Of a stretch of DNA of 42,519 nucleotides, positions 1 through 7,843 are shown piece by piece (the stretch's first letter is position 1; the number at the start of each line of letters is the position of its first letter). A program made the translations under genes and the position numbers. The notes under the pieces were generated by a model. It saw only the letters and a list, made by a program, of their open reading frames with translations. It was not told where the DNA came from and searched no databases. The stretch comes from an uncultured Pseudanabaenaceae cyanobacterium (GTDB taxonomy: Bacteria; Cyanobacteriota; Cyanobacteriia; PCC-9006; JAAUQQ01), in contig CALECT010000176.1 of assembly GCA_937949725.1 (NCBI GenBank), positions 1-42,519 of the forward strand, read 5' to 3'.

Positions 1-363
1 GAGGTCTCGCTTGGGGCGATCGCCTGACCGGCCCCTGCTGTCGTTGTTAGGTGCTGTCGCTTGTCCAGACCTAGTGGCCTCTGAAGCAGCACCTAGCGCT
101 TCAGAGGCTTGTCTCGGGGAGTCGGACGAGCTCTCCTCGACAGGGCGTTGCTGTTCTGGGATCACTTCATTGGCTGCGGTTGGGGATGCCTCCGCAGTAT
201 CAGCGGGCTCGGCATTGACCGGTTCAGGCTCGGAACGAGGTGAATCAGCTGGGCCAGCATCAACCTTCCCAGAAGAAGTGGGGTCATTCGTTGGAGTCGG
301 CTGCTCTTCAGGCATCGAATTCTCGGGGGAATGGTGGGCGGGAAGGGGATGGTCCTCTGGCAT
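1..363 (-). CDS. Acidic, low-complexity N-terminus of an unidentified protein (partial)
   Basis: An open frame runs without a stop from an ATG at 363 to the left edge, giving 121 residues of the N-terminus. The peptide is rich in Pro, Glu, Ser, Ala and Asp (it begins MPEDHPLPAHHSPEN), with no hydrophobic stretch, signal peptide or recognisable domain. It looks intrinsically disordered, and the end nearest the edge becomes basic (RGRSGDRPKRDL), as often happens before a folded domain. A second in-frame ATG at 315 is an alternative start. The gene is divergent from the hydrolase-fold gene and only about 30 bases separate the two likely starts. The rest of the protein lies outside the window, so no function can be given. 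Coding status is inferred from the open frame and its composition. Confidence 0.6.
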   Translation of the reverse strand, partial: MPEDHPLPAHHSPENSMPEEQPTPTNDPTSSGKVDAGPADSPRSEPEPVNAEPADTAEASPTAANEVIPEQQRPVEESSSDSPRQASEALGAASEATRSGQATAPNNDSRGRSGDRPKRDL

Positions 364-393
364 AATTTGCCGCAGGTATTGAGCTTTCCCATT

Positions 394-1308
394 ATGCGTC
401 CATCATTGACCCAATTCCAAGCATGGCAGGGCGATCGCTATGCCTACGAAGTTGTGGACGACTTTGAGGGAGCAAACCCTGAGGCTCCGCCACTATTATT
501 TGTTCATCCCATTGGTGTGGGTCTATCTCGTCGGTTCTGGGATCGCTTCACCACAGCTTGGCTAGCCCAGGCTGGAAACCCTGGCGGTGCGGGCAACATT
601 ATCTATAACCCCGACTTAATGGGCTGTGGTGAGAGTGATATGCCCTGCTTGCCCTATCGGCCTTTGGACTGGGCCAAGCAGCTCCAAGATTTCATCGACA
701 ACGTGATTCAGCGTCCGGTGATCGTCGTGGTCCAGGGAGCGCTATTTCCTGCCGCGATTGATCTGGTGAAGATTGCTCCTCAATCCGTCGCTGGGCTGGT
801 GCTTTCTGGGCCACCGGCCTGGCGAGTGATGATCGATGTGGCCTCCGAACGTCAGCAAAACATTGCCTGGAGCCTGTTCAAGTCCCCCTTGGGAGCGTTG
901 TTTTATCGCTATGCCCGTCGTCGTAAGTTTCTCCAGGATTTTTCCCGCAAGCAACTCTTTGCCAGCGACTCCCCGATTGATGCGGCCTGGCTCGATCCCC
1001 TGGTGGAAGGTGCGAAGGATCCGGCGAGCCGCCATGCGGTGTTTGCCTTTTTGTCTCGCTTTTGGCAGCGGGGCTATGGGGATGATATTCGCGCTATTGC
1101 CCAGCCCACTCAAGTGCTCTTTGGCTTGGAGGCATCTAGCGTGAGCCGCTCGGGCAAGTCCGAGTCGCCAGAGGAGCGGTTGAAAATTTATCTGGATGCT
1201 CTGCCCGCAGGGCAAGGACAGTTGTTGCCGGGGCGCAATGTGTTGCCCTTTGAGGAGACGGATGCGTTTTGTGATGCGGTCGTGGGTTTTGTTCGCTCTC
1301 TCTCATAG
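394..1308 (+). CDS. Alpha/beta-hydrolase-fold protein, probably non-catalytic
   Basis: The 304-residue protein has the alpha/beta hydrolase layout: an oxyanion-type LLFVHPIG strand near residues 32-39, then NPDLMGCGES as the usual D-x-x-G-x-G-x-S segment, then a nucleophile-elbow strand VIVVVQGALFP. The elbow normally reads G-x-S-x-G, but here the Ser position appears to be Gly. The C-terminal GRNVLPFEE segment, where the catalytic His normally precedes a conserved E/P, has no His. The fold is therefore well supported and hydrolase activity doubtful. The ATG at 394 is preferred because the similarity to hydrolases begins soon after it. The same frame could start at 331, but that would overlap the divergent gene. 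The role is unknown. Confidence 0.75.
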   Translation: MRPSLTQFQAWQGDRYAYEVVDDFEGANPEAPPLLFVHPIGVGLSRRFWDRFTTAWLAQAGNPGGAGNIIYNPDLMGCGESDMPCLPYRPLDWAKQLQDFIDNVIQRPVIVVVQGALFPAAIDLVKIAPQSVAGLVLSGPPAWRVMIDVASERQQNIAWSLFKSPLGALFYRYARRRKFLQDFSRKQLFASDSPIDAAWLDPLVEGAKDPASRHAVFAFLSRFWQRGYGDDIRAIAQPTQVLFGLEASSVSRSGKSESPEERLKIYLDALPAGQGQLLPGRNVLPFEETDAFCDAVVGFVRSLS

Positions 1309-1427
1309 TCTCTGCGTACCAACGTCAGGCACTGCGGTTTTGTGACTGCGCCCCAGCATCAGCAGACCTACAATGGAAGCTGTGATTTTGGCCCTTGAGC
1401 CGAAGCTAACTTGTTCTACCGCTGGCC

Positions 1428-2201
1428 ATGGCTCAAACCGATCTCTACAAACTTCTAGGCGTTTCTTCCAAGGCTACGACGGAAGAAATCAAGCTGGCTT
1501 ACCGTAAAAAGGCGAAGCAGTTCCACCCGGATCGCCAAAGCTCCCTGGATGCTAATGACAAGGCTTCTGTGGCGGCCCATGAGGCGATCGTCGAAATCAA
1601 CGCGGCCTATGAAGTGCTAGGTGATCCTGAGCGGCGCAAGAGCTATGACAATCAAGGCAAATGGGGCGGACAATACAGCCGCTCCGGTGCCGCGCCCTAC
1701 CAGTCCTATGCCGACTACGCCCGGGCCAGTGGTGCTAGCCCAAAGCCCAAAGAGCCCGGTCCGAGTCAATCCTCCAGCCGCCGCTCCAGGGGCAGAGCCG
1801 CCGATGTGGCTTTGGAAGACTGGATGCGGCAAATCTATAACCCGGTGAGCCGCTATCTCAATGCGGCAGTGAAGCCGTTGGCCAGCCAAATTCGCGAGCT
1901 ATCGGCAGATCCCTTTGACGATGAGCTGATGGATGCTTTTGTCGCTTATTTGGAAGATTGTCGCACTGCCCAGGAGAAGGCTGACGCTAAGTTTAAGTCC
2001 ATGCCCAACCCGCCCATGGCGGCAGGCCCTGCATCCAAGCTGTACTACGCAATTAACCATCTGGGTGATGGTATTGATGAGCTGGAGCGTTTTACCACCA
2101 GCTACGAAGAGTCCTATATCCACTCTGGCAAAGAGATGTTTCGCCGGACCAAGCAGTTCCGTAAGGAAGCCCAGGAGTCCCTGAAGCGCATGGGACGGTA
2201 G
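1428..2201 (+). CDS. J-domain (DnaJ-like) protein
   Basis: This 257-residue protein starts with a typical J-domain: DLYKLLGVSSKATTEEIKLAY in helices I-II, the HPD motif at residues 33-35 that stimulates Hsp70 ATPase, and YEVLGDPERRKSYD at the end of helix III-IV. After it comes a Gly/Ser/Pro/Tyr-rich linker of about 50 residues, then a mostly helical C-terminal region I do not recognise. It lacks the CxxCxGxG zinc repeats of DnaJ, so it is a class C (type III) J-protein that would recruit DnaK to a particular client. The neighbours ndhO and a CPP1-like gene suggest, by inference only, work on thylakoid complexes. Confidence 0.88.
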   Translation: MAQTDLYKLLGVSSKATTEEIKLAYRKKAKQFHPDRQSSLDANDKASVAAHEAIVEINAAYEVLGDPERRKSYDNQGKWGGQYSRSGAAPYQSYADYARASGASPKPKEPGPSQSSSRRSRGRAADVALEDWMRQIYNPVSRYLNAAVKPLASQIRELSADPFDDELMDAFVAYLEDCRTAQEKADAKFKSMPNPPMAAGPASKLYYAINHLGDGIDELERFTTSYEESYIHSGKEMFRRTKQFRKEAQESLKRMGR

Positions 2202-2253
2202 CCGAAGTTTGAGTGCCACCGAAGGCGAATGCCTTTGACTGGACATGCAAAAG

Positions 2254-2296
2254 ACCGACTTGCTTGGGCTTAGATGCGGTTGCCTGGCAAGTCGGT
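2254..2296 (-). terminator. Hairpin terminator after ndhO
   Basis: A perfect 10-bp inverted repeat (ACCGACTTGC at 2254-2263, GCAAGTCGGT at 2287-2296) lies between the convergent J-domain gene and ndhO. Read on the minus strand the stem is followed by CTTTTGC, so it most likely ends the ndhO transcript. No U-run follows on the plus strand. Confidence 0.5.
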
Positions 2297-2323
2297 AGTT
2301 GGAGTGAGAAAGGTCTATCCCTT

Positions 2324-2542
2324 CTATTTCGCAGCGGCTTCCAGATGGTCTAGCTTGAACCAGGTATTAGCGACTGGCAGGGCAAACTTAACCCAGGCAT
2401 AGTCTTCGCTGATGCTCAGGATTTCGCCATCGGTTTCGAAAATGTAATCGGGAAAACGCTGGTCGCTAGCGGTGGCTTCGACGCTGCCTTCAATCTTGTC
2501 GCGCACCACGCGCACGAGGGAACCTTTCTTGAGGGCTGCCAT
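2324..2542 (-). CDS. ndhO: NAD(P)H-quinone oxidoreductase subunit O
   Basis: The 72-residue product matches NdhO, a small peripheral subunit specific to cyanobacterial and chloroplast NDH-1, which carries out cyclic electron flow and respiration at the thylakoid. Diagnostic segments are KKGSLVRVVRDKIEGSVEA near the N-terminus, ASDQRFPDYIFETDGEI in the middle and NTWFKLDHLEAA at the end, and the length is that of the family. There is no signal peptide or membrane span, as expected for a cytoplasmic-side subunit. The ATG at 2542 gives the conserved N-terminus. The gene is alone on the minus strand, convergent with the J-domain gene and divergent from the CPP1-like gene across about 380 bases. 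Confidence 0.93.
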   Translation of the reverse strand: MAALKKGSLVRVVRDKIEGSVEATASDQRFPDYIFETDGEILSISEDYAWVKFALPVANTWFKLDHLEAAAK

Positions 2543-2926
2543 GGCAATCGTCCTTGAACCGAATTAAATGGGCTACAGTCCCAATTTACAATGAGTTTAC
2601 GGCTTGGGACTGGTTGCTTTCTGGGTTAGTCGGCGGCTGACCAGGCCGAGGGGTTTGCTGGGGAAATGCGCTGTTCTGTGCAAAGAACAGGTTGGGCAGA
2701 GCTAAAGAAAAGCCAAATTTACGTAAGTGAGCCGCCACAAGCCATAACCTCAATTATTATGGTGAGAAGATGTTTGGCAAGTTAGCTAAGTTGCAGATTT
2801 AATCCTCGAAAGAGTGAATGTTGATGCTGCTTGGCTTCGGATTTTGCTCTAATCGATATCTTTGATGCTATCGCCGAGGCACTTTTCAAACATTTATCGA
2901 GAGCATAGCTGGGTCGGAGATTGGCA
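2543..2926. promoter_or_regulatory. Divergent intergenic region between ndhO and the CPP1-like gene
   Basis: These 384 bases hold no gene I can support and must carry the promoters of both flanking genes. A short inverted repeat, CTGTTCT at 2671-2677 and AGAACAG at 2684-2690, could be a protein-binding dyad or a small hairpin. I could not assign -35/-10 boxes with confidence. Confidence 0.35.
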
Positions 2927-3604
2927 ATGAGTGAGCAGAGTTCTTACGAGCTACTCGGTGTAACCGAAGAAGCTTCGTTTGATGAGATCCAAACAGCCCG
3001 CGATCGCCTAGTAGATGCCTCAGAAGAGGCAGGCACTAAGGTTGAGCAAATTGAAGCAGCCTACGACGCCGTGCTGATGCACCGTTTGCGCCTCCGTCAG
3101 GAGGGCAAGATTAAGGTGCCTGAGCGGATTCGTTTCCCTGAGCGCATCACGCCAGCGCCCAAGGTTCAAGATAAGGCTGCAGAGGTGACCAAGAACCTAC
3201 CGGGTTGGATGCAGGATTTGGCAGATCAGCCAAGCTCTATGGACATTTTGCTTCCTGCTTTAATCACGCTTGTCTTGATGAGCATTGCGGTGTTCTATCT
3301 GACGCCTGCTGCAACGGCTGGGGGAGATGGGGCCTTGGAGCTGGTGTTGGCTGCGGGCGCTGCTTCCAGCATTTATTTCCTGAATCGTAAGGAAGGAAAA
3401 TTTGGACGCTCTTTCTTCATCACGATGGCTGGCATGTTTGCAGGCCTAATCGTGGGGTCCTTGCTGGCGATTCCCTTAGAAAATGTCTTGACTCAGCCCC
3501 AGGATCTGGGAGACCTTGTGACGGCGGCGACCCTTTCGGTGAAGCAGTTTATTGTGGTTATCTCCCTTGGGATTTTGTGGGTGACGAGCAGTTTCCTACG
3601 ATAG
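2927..3604 (+). CDS. CPP1-like membrane protein with degenerate J-domain (DUF3353)
   Basis: The 225-residue protein begins with a J-domain-like segment (SSYELLGVTEEASFDEIQTAR) that lacks the HPD tripeptide, so it should not stimulate Hsp70 in the usual way. It ends with about four hydrophobic helices, from DILLPALITLVLMSIAVFYL near residue 105 to FIVVISLGILWVTSSFL at the C-terminus. This is the architecture of CPP1 (chaperone-like protein of POR), which in plants stabilises protochlorophyllide oxidoreductase at the thylakoid. The cyanobacterial role is inferred from that. The ATG at 2927 is preferred over a TTG at 2921 because it has GGAG about 10 bases upstream. The gene is convergent with hslO and they share a terminator. 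Confidence 0.82.
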   Translation: MSEQSSYELLGVTEEASFDEIQTARDRLVDASEEAGTKVEQIEAAYDAVLMHRLRLRQEGKIKVPERIRFPERITPAPKVQDKAAEVTKNLPGWMQDLADQPSSMDILLPALITLVLMSIAVFYLTPAATAGGDGALELVLAAGAASSIYFLNRKEGKFGRSFFITMAGMFAGLIVGSLLAIPLENVLTQPQDLGDLVTAATLSVKQFIVVISLGILWVTSSFLR

Positions 3605-3642
3605 TCATGTTCCGCTCTCTGCTTGAAGCTCATTAAAAATCA

Positions 3643-3676
3643 AAAAAGCCGATGCAGGGCTCTGCATCGGCTTTTT
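3643..3676. terminator. Bidirectional terminator between the CPP1-like gene and hslO
   Basis: A stem GCCGATGCA / TGCATCGGC encloses a six-base loop (3657-3662). It is flanked by an A-run on the left (3643-3647) and a T-run on the right (3672-3676), so it can act as a rho-independent terminator in both directions for two convergent genes. Confidence 0.85.
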
Positions 3677-3697
3677 GTTTGGCTTGATTCTCGATGG

Positions 3698-4606
3698 CTA
3701 GCTGCGGGCTGCGATCGCCTCTGCATCCATTGTTTTAATCAGCTCACTCAGGTCCTGAGCGCTGATGTTGTAGACCTCGTTGCAGATGTCGCACTTGGCC
3801 TCGGCTCCGTCATCTTTCTCGATCATGTCCTGGAGTTCATCAGTGCCGAACATGCGCATGGCTCCCATAAGGCGATCGCGGGTGCAGGGACAGTGAAAGC
3901 GCAGGGGCGTGGTTTCGGGCTGCATTTCTAGGCCCAGGTGGCCCAGCAGCGCTTCCATGATTTCGGGCATGGTCTTGCCCTGGCCCAGAAGCTCGGGGAA
4001 TTTCTGGAGTTTTCCAGCCTGTTCGTAAACCAGCTTGGACAGGGCTTCATCTCGGTGGGCCTTGGGCAGGACCTGAACGAGGAGGCCACCCGCCTGGGTA
4101 ACACCGTCTTCACCCATGACCACATCGAGGCCAATGCAGGAGGCGGTTTGCTCTGAGTTGGAGAGGTAGTAGGCGATGTCGTCGCTGACTTCACCGTTAA
4201 TCAGCTCCACGGTGCTGTTATAGGGACGGCCATAGCCAATGTCCCGCAGCATGTAGAGGTAGCCTGCACCCAGTCCGGCACTGACGTTAGGCTGACCGTT
4301 TTCTTTAGGAGGAACCTCTGCTGCGGGGTTGGTGACGTAGCCTCGCACGGTGCCGTCGAGGCCCGCATCTACGAGGAGGCCTTCTAGGGGGCCGGAGCTA
4401 CGGATGCGCAGGTTCACCCGTGAGTTTTCACGCTTCATTGCGGAGGCGAGGAGGAGGCCAGCGGCCATGGTGCGGCCCATGGCCACAGTGGCAACATTGG
4501 AAAGCTTGTGGCGATCGCGGGCTTCTTTGGTGCTGTCTGTGGTGATGACGCCCACAACGCGAATGCTGCCGTCTGCGGCGAAGGCCCGAGTTAGTAGATC
4601 TGCCAT
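3698..4606 (-). CDS. hslO: Redox-regulated holdase chaperone Hsp33
   Basis: The 302-residue protein matches Hsp33 over its length. The N-terminal core begins ADLLTRAFAADGSIRVVG and the redox switch carries four zinc cysteines at about 239, 241, 272 and 275, in the CxC-x30-CxxC spacing of the family. In the reduced state these bind zinc. Oxidation releases it, unfolds the linker and turns the protein into an ATP-independent holdase in the cytoplasm. All four cysteines are present, so the switch should work. The ATG at 4606 fits the family N-terminus. It is transcribed towards the shared terminator at 3643-3676. The J-domain and CPP1-like genes nearby make this a small chaperone neighbourhood, though not an operon. 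Confidence 0.95.
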   Translation of the reverse strand: MADLLTRAFAADGSIRVVGVITTDSTKEARDRHKLSNVATVAMGRTMAAGLLLASAMKRENSRVNLRIRSSGPLEGLLVDAGLDGTVRGYVTNPAAEVPPKENGQPNVSAGLGAGYLYMLRDIGYGRPYNSTVELINGEVSDDIAYYLSNSEQTASCIGLDVVMGEDGVTQAGGLLVQVLPKAHRDEALSKLVYEQAGKLQKFPELLGQGKTMPEIMEALLGHLGLEMQPETTPLRFHCPCTRDRLMGAMRMFGTDELQDMIEKDDGAEAKCDICNEVYNISAQDLSELIKTMDAEAIAARS

Positions 4607-4785
4607 GAAGTAGGAATGCGGTGGTGCGGACAGGTGATGTGAGGACTTTTTCTAGCTTACAAAACTACCGGGGAGTTGCTGGTTCGGTCAGGTTCGGGAA
4701 TTGGGGTGAGGTTGCGAATCTCTGGTGGTTCTCATAGAACTTTGCCAGTACTAAACCCTAATTGTTTGCTCCCGCACTTAATCTG

Positions 4786-4806
4786 CGAACGGCTGTTCGC
4801 CCCTAC
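4786..4806. repeat. Possible fragment of a cyanobacterial dispersed palindromic repeat
   Basis: The stretch GCGAACGGCTGTTCGCCCCTAC contains the short palindrome GAACGGCTGTTC followed by GCCCCTAC. It resembles dispersed repeats built on GTAGGGGCGAAC and its complement that I know from other cyanobacteria. It lies in the 261-base gap between hslO and the ABC gene. Only one arm is well preserved, so the assignment is tentative. Confidence 0.35.
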
Positions 4807-4867
4807 GGTTCAACGAATGGACATTGGTGGGTACTGAAGTCTGCTAGCGTCCTACATTTCGAATTTC

Positions 4868-5521
4868 CTAAACGCCAACTGCTTTTTTGCCCACTGCGGC
4901 TTCTTCTAAATTGCCATGATCCAATCGCCAAGCGCAGTCCGCGATGGGCATGAGGTCGCTGGCGTCATGGGTGACGATTAGCAGGGTCCACTTTTTCTTG
5001 AGGCGCTCCAGGAGGGCAATGAGCTGTTGGCGCATGGACCAGTCCAGCCCGGCGGTTGGTTCGTCTAGGAGGAGTAAGTGGGGTTGGCGAATCAGCTGGA
5101 CTGCCAGGGCAAGGCGACGTTGCTGTCCCCCGCTGAGGGCTTGGGGGGAGGTGGTGAGGGATAGATGGCCCAGGCCGACTTCTTCTAGGGCGCTGTGGAC
5201 GCGATCGCTCCCCAGTTCAGGATGGCCCAGACGCAACTCTTCCAGCACGCTGCTACAGCAAAAATGCCGCTCAGGGAATTGAAAGACCAAGCCGCCCAAC
5301 TGCTGAAGATGCAGCGGCGTCAGCAATTGCTCCCGCCAGGCCACTTCACCACTGGTTTGCAGCGCCAGTCCTGCCATAATTTCCAGCAGCGTACTCTTGC
5401 CTGAGCCACTGGGACCAATGATCAAACCCAGCTTTTGAGGCGGCAGGGTGAGATTCAGCGACTTGAGGATGGGACTGGGGGTGGCCGGTGGGTGGTAAGA
5501 AAGGTCACGCAAATAGAGCAT
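4868..5521 (-). CDS. ABC transporter ATP-binding protein, NAP14/ABCI11-like
   Basis: This is a single 217-residue nucleotide-binding domain: Walker A GPSGSGKST near residues 37-45, a Q-loop in GGLVFQFPERHF, the signature LSGGQQRRLALA, Walker B LLLLDEPTAGLD and the switch His in LLIVTHDASDL. The QFPERHF segment recalls the EcfA/CbiO group and the plant plastid protein NAP14/ABCI11, whose exact substrate is unclear. It has no membrane span, and no permease gene is adjacent, so it must partner with proteins encoded elsewhere. The ATG at 5521 precedes the first beta strand (LYLRDLSYH). All catalytic motifs are intact. The transported compound cannot be read from the sequence. Confidence 0.85.
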   Translation of the reverse strand: MLYLRDLSYHPPATPSPILKSLNLTLPPQKLGLIIGPSGSGKSTLLEIMAGLALQTSGEVAWREQLLTPLHLQQLGGLVFQFPERHFCCSSVLEELRLGHPELGSDRVHSALEEVGLGHLSLTTSPQALSGGQQRRLALAVQLIRQPHLLLLDEPTAGLDWSMRQQLIALLERLKKKWTLLIVTHDASDLMPIADCAWRLDHGNLEEAAVGKKAVGV

Positions 5522-6015
5522 GGCGGCGAGGAGTCGGGGAAACAGGGGGCTGGAGCGAACGCAACTACGGGCTAAATTGATAGATGGGCGATCGCGTTGC
5601 CAACTCAGTATGGCTTGTACCTAACTTACCCGGCAGCCGGAGAACCCCCCGATTATTCTGAACTTTTGACGCTTGGTGCAGCTTGGTCGAAGGCTGCCAT
5701 GATTTACTGAGGCGGTCTGGGCCGCTTCGAAAACTGGTCTACCTCGGGGCAAAGTCAACGGATCACAGTAAGGCACCTGCGAAGAGAAGTGACAGCATTT
5801 AACCTGAAGCTAGAGGTTGGCTAAGCAATTTGCCGGAGTGATTTGCTGATTGCAGCGGCCTAGGCAGGAAGGTCACTTCCTTCGGAATGGAACAGTTGTT
5901 TCCCAAATCACGTCTTAAAGCTTTAGCCCACGGTGAGCAAGAACCGATTGCAATCACCTGTGCCGCTTCCCTGACGCTTCAGCGTTTCCCTGAACTCTAC
6001 TCGCCTTTAATCCTG
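5522..6015. promoter_or_regulatory. Divergent intergenic region; no gene seen
   Basis: About 490 bases separate the start of the ABC gene (minus) from the likely start of the TPR gene (plus). The frame of the TPR gene is open back to an ATG at 5887, but the residues before 6016 do not look like part of an exported protein. A six-base dyad AGGAAG/CTTCCT with a four-base loop lies near 5866-5881. I assign no promoter boxes. Confidence 0.3.
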
Positions 6016-6021
6016 ATGACT

Positions 6022-7047
6022 ATGGCTATTCGACCTTCTCAAGTCAGTCGTTCTTCCTCAGTCCGTCCCTGGTCACAGCGATTGGGCCTCGCTTTGGGGT
6101 CTGTTGCCGTCACGGCTGTAACGCTGGGCTTGGCTAATCCAGCCCTCGCGGGAGATCCCTTCCGCAGCAGCAATCCCATGCCCATTGGCGATAAGACGGA
6201 AGCGGCGTTTAAAGCCATGTTCCAGGAAAGCAACTATGCCAAGGCGGCTGACTTGTTGGAGGAAGCTCAAGCCTCTGAAGCCGATGAGCCCCTGATTTAT
6301 CCGATGTTGGCCCTCTTGGCTCAGTACGAGAAAGACTATGCGGCCATGCCAGGCTATGCAGACAAAACTCGGGCAGCAGCGACAGCCATTAAAGATAGCC
6401 AACCCCTGCGCAGCAATCTCTACAGTGCAGTCGCAGAGTTTGTTGAAGGTGCTTACATCATGTCTGACGCGGGCGATGGGCCGGTGCGCGGCCTCGGGAA
6501 AGCCCTGGGCAAGCTGCGCTCCTTCAATTCCTCCATGGCCGCTGCTCGCAAGATTGATAAGGATGATCCCGAGCTGAACCTGCTAGAAGGTTTCACCGAC
6601 ATGTACGCCTCGGCTTACTTGCCCCTCACCAGCACAGATGCTGCGGTGAAGAAGCTACAAAAAGCCGGTCCTGATTTCTTGGGACAATGGCTCACTGCTC
6701 TGGGCTATCGCATTCTCGATAAGCATGACAAGGGCATTGCAGCGGTGGATGCAGGCTTGGCAGCCCATCCCAACCACGCTGAGATGAACTATCTCAAGGC
6801 CCAGCTCGAAATGCAGAAGGCCAAGAAAGATTCCAGCCGCCTGACTGTGGCTCAAAAGCACTTTGACTTGGCCTTGGCCCAGTCCGAGGTATTGCCCAAG
6901 CGACTGGTGGGCCAAATCTTGCGTGAGCGTTGCCAAAACCAAGAGAAGTTGGATGGTCAGGATCGCTCCTGTACCGGCTTTATGAAGCAGGCCATTAAGG
7001 ACAGCGGTACCAGCCCCTGGGGTCCTGCCACCTTGCCTCAGCTTTAA
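6022..7047 (+). CDS. Exported Sll0314-like protein with TPR-like repeats
   Basis: Starting at the ATG at 6022 the product has 341 residues. The N-terminus is a signal peptide: a basic region (RPSQVSRSSSVRPWSQR), a hydrophobic core (LGLALGSVAVTAVTLGLA) and an NPALA-GDPF cleavage site, so it is probably periplasmic or lumenal. The mature part is helical with TPR-like spacing, including YAKAADLLEEAQASEADEPL and a C-terminal block with two cysteines (ERCQNQ and RSCTGF). It resembles the cyanobacterial Sll0314 family, whose role I do not know. Starts at 5887 and 6016 are open in the same frame. 6022 or 6016 is preferred because they place the signal peptide at the N-terminus. Confidence 0.75.
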   Translation: MAIRPSQVSRSSSVRPWSQRLGLALGSVAVTAVTLGLANPALAGDPFRSSNPMPIGDKTEAAFKAMFQESNYAKAADLLEEAQASEADEPLIYPMLALLAQYEKDYAAMPGYADKTRAAATAIKDSQPLRSNLYSAVAEFVEGAYIMSDAGDGPVRGLGKALGKLRSFNSSMAAARKIDKDDPELNLLEGFTDMYASAYLPLTSTDAAVKKLQKAGPDFLGQWLTALGYRILDKHDKGIAAVDAGLAAHPNHAEMNYLKAQLEMQKAKKDSSRLTVAQKHFDLALAQSEVLPKRLVGQILRERCQNQEKLDGQDRSCTGFMKQAIKDSGTSPWGPATLPQL

Positions 7048-7130
7048 GGTCTGGCCTGAGCCTGGTTTGGCTGGCCTGTCCCTGCCAAGGTGGACTCTTC
7101 TCAGGTCGAATCAACTCTCAACATCTAAGA

Positions 7131-7170
7131 GAAGCCGTCCTTGGCGCAGCGCAGAGGACGGCTTTGTTGT
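7131..7170 (+). terminator. Hairpin terminator after the Sll0314-like gene
   Basis: The arms GCCGTCC (7134-7140) and GGACGGC (7156-7162) pair perfectly across a 15-base loop, followed by TTTGTTGTTG. It lies 87 bases after the stop codon and probably ends the transcript. Confidence 0.65.
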
Positions 7171-7280
7171 TGATAGATGTCTCTTTACGAGCGGGTCTGA
7201 CCTGAGACGGTTGAATTCGCTCTAGAATTGACCCGGTTGGCTCGTGAGCGAGCGACATCCCGTTTGTGATAGAGAACCCC

Positions 7281-7754
7281 ATGCAAGTTGAGTTTCGCGA
7301 ATTTAATCCCTTTGATGTCTGGATTTGGCTGGAATTTGAAACGGTCCCATCCAATGCAGAGCAGCAGTATGTCGAGGAGATTCTCAACTCCTGGTTCTTT
7401 ATGGGCAAGCTGGGGGGCTTCAATGCCGAGAACCTGCAAATTCAGGAGGAAGGCCTGGAGCTGAGCTATATGTCCTATCAGGACGATCGCTCTGACAATT
7501 CCCTCCAAGCCCTAATGCACAACATGGGCGAGGTGGAATTCCAGGGGCTCTGGTCCCGCTGCTGGTTTGACCTGGGCACGAGCGATGCAATCGCCCTGGA
7601 CGTTCTCCTCAATGCCTTCCGCCAGTTTGACCAAGACTATGTGCGCATCAGCCAGATCTATCTAGGCGGCGAGAATGCGGACTGGCCTGTGCCAGAGCGG
7701 GCTTCGGATACGTTCTTTGATGCTGACGCCGATGCGATCGCTGAGGGTAGCTAA
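7281..7754 (+). CDS. DUF3531 family protein
   Basis: The 157-residue protein matches the DUF3531 family, conserved in cyanobacteria and plastid-bearing plants and of unknown function. The recognisable N-terminus is MQVEFREFNPFDVWIWLEF, followed by ILNSWFFMGKLGGFN and the Trp-rich segment GLWSRCWFDLGTSDAIALD. It is acidic and soluble with no signal peptide or membrane span. The ATG at 7281 is chosen over an in-frame GTG at 7266 because it gives the family N-terminus. It is convergent with prs, with a strong shared terminator between them. Confidence 0.82.
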   Translation: MQVEFREFNPFDVWIWLEFETVPSNAEQQYVEEILNSWFFMGKLGGFNAENLQIQEEGLELSYMSYQDDRSDNSLQALMHNMGEVEFQGLWSRCWFDLGTSDAIALDVLLNAFRQFDQDYVRISQIYLGGENADWPVPERASDTFFDADADAIAEGS

Positions 7755-7760
7755 CTGTAA

Positions 7761-7807
7761 AAGAGAGAAAGGGGTCTCAGACCAGCTCTGAGACCCCTTT
7801 CTCTCTT
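7761..7807. terminator. Strong bidirectional terminator between DUF3531 and prs
   Basis: Two perfectly complementary 21-base arms (7761-7781 and 7787-7807) surround a five-base loop CCAGC. The core is GGGGTCTCAGA/TCTGAGACCCC with purine- and pyrimidine-rich outer parts, so it can stop transcription arriving from either convergent gene. Confidence 0.88.
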
Positions 7808-7843
7808 TAGTTTGTCTGGCTTGCTAATTCACGCTACATCCAA

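Noticed and set aside
331..393. Upstream extension of the hydrolase-fold protein (start at 331).
   Set aside because: It would overlap the divergent gene, has no fitting ribosome-binding site, and adds residues not expected of the fold.
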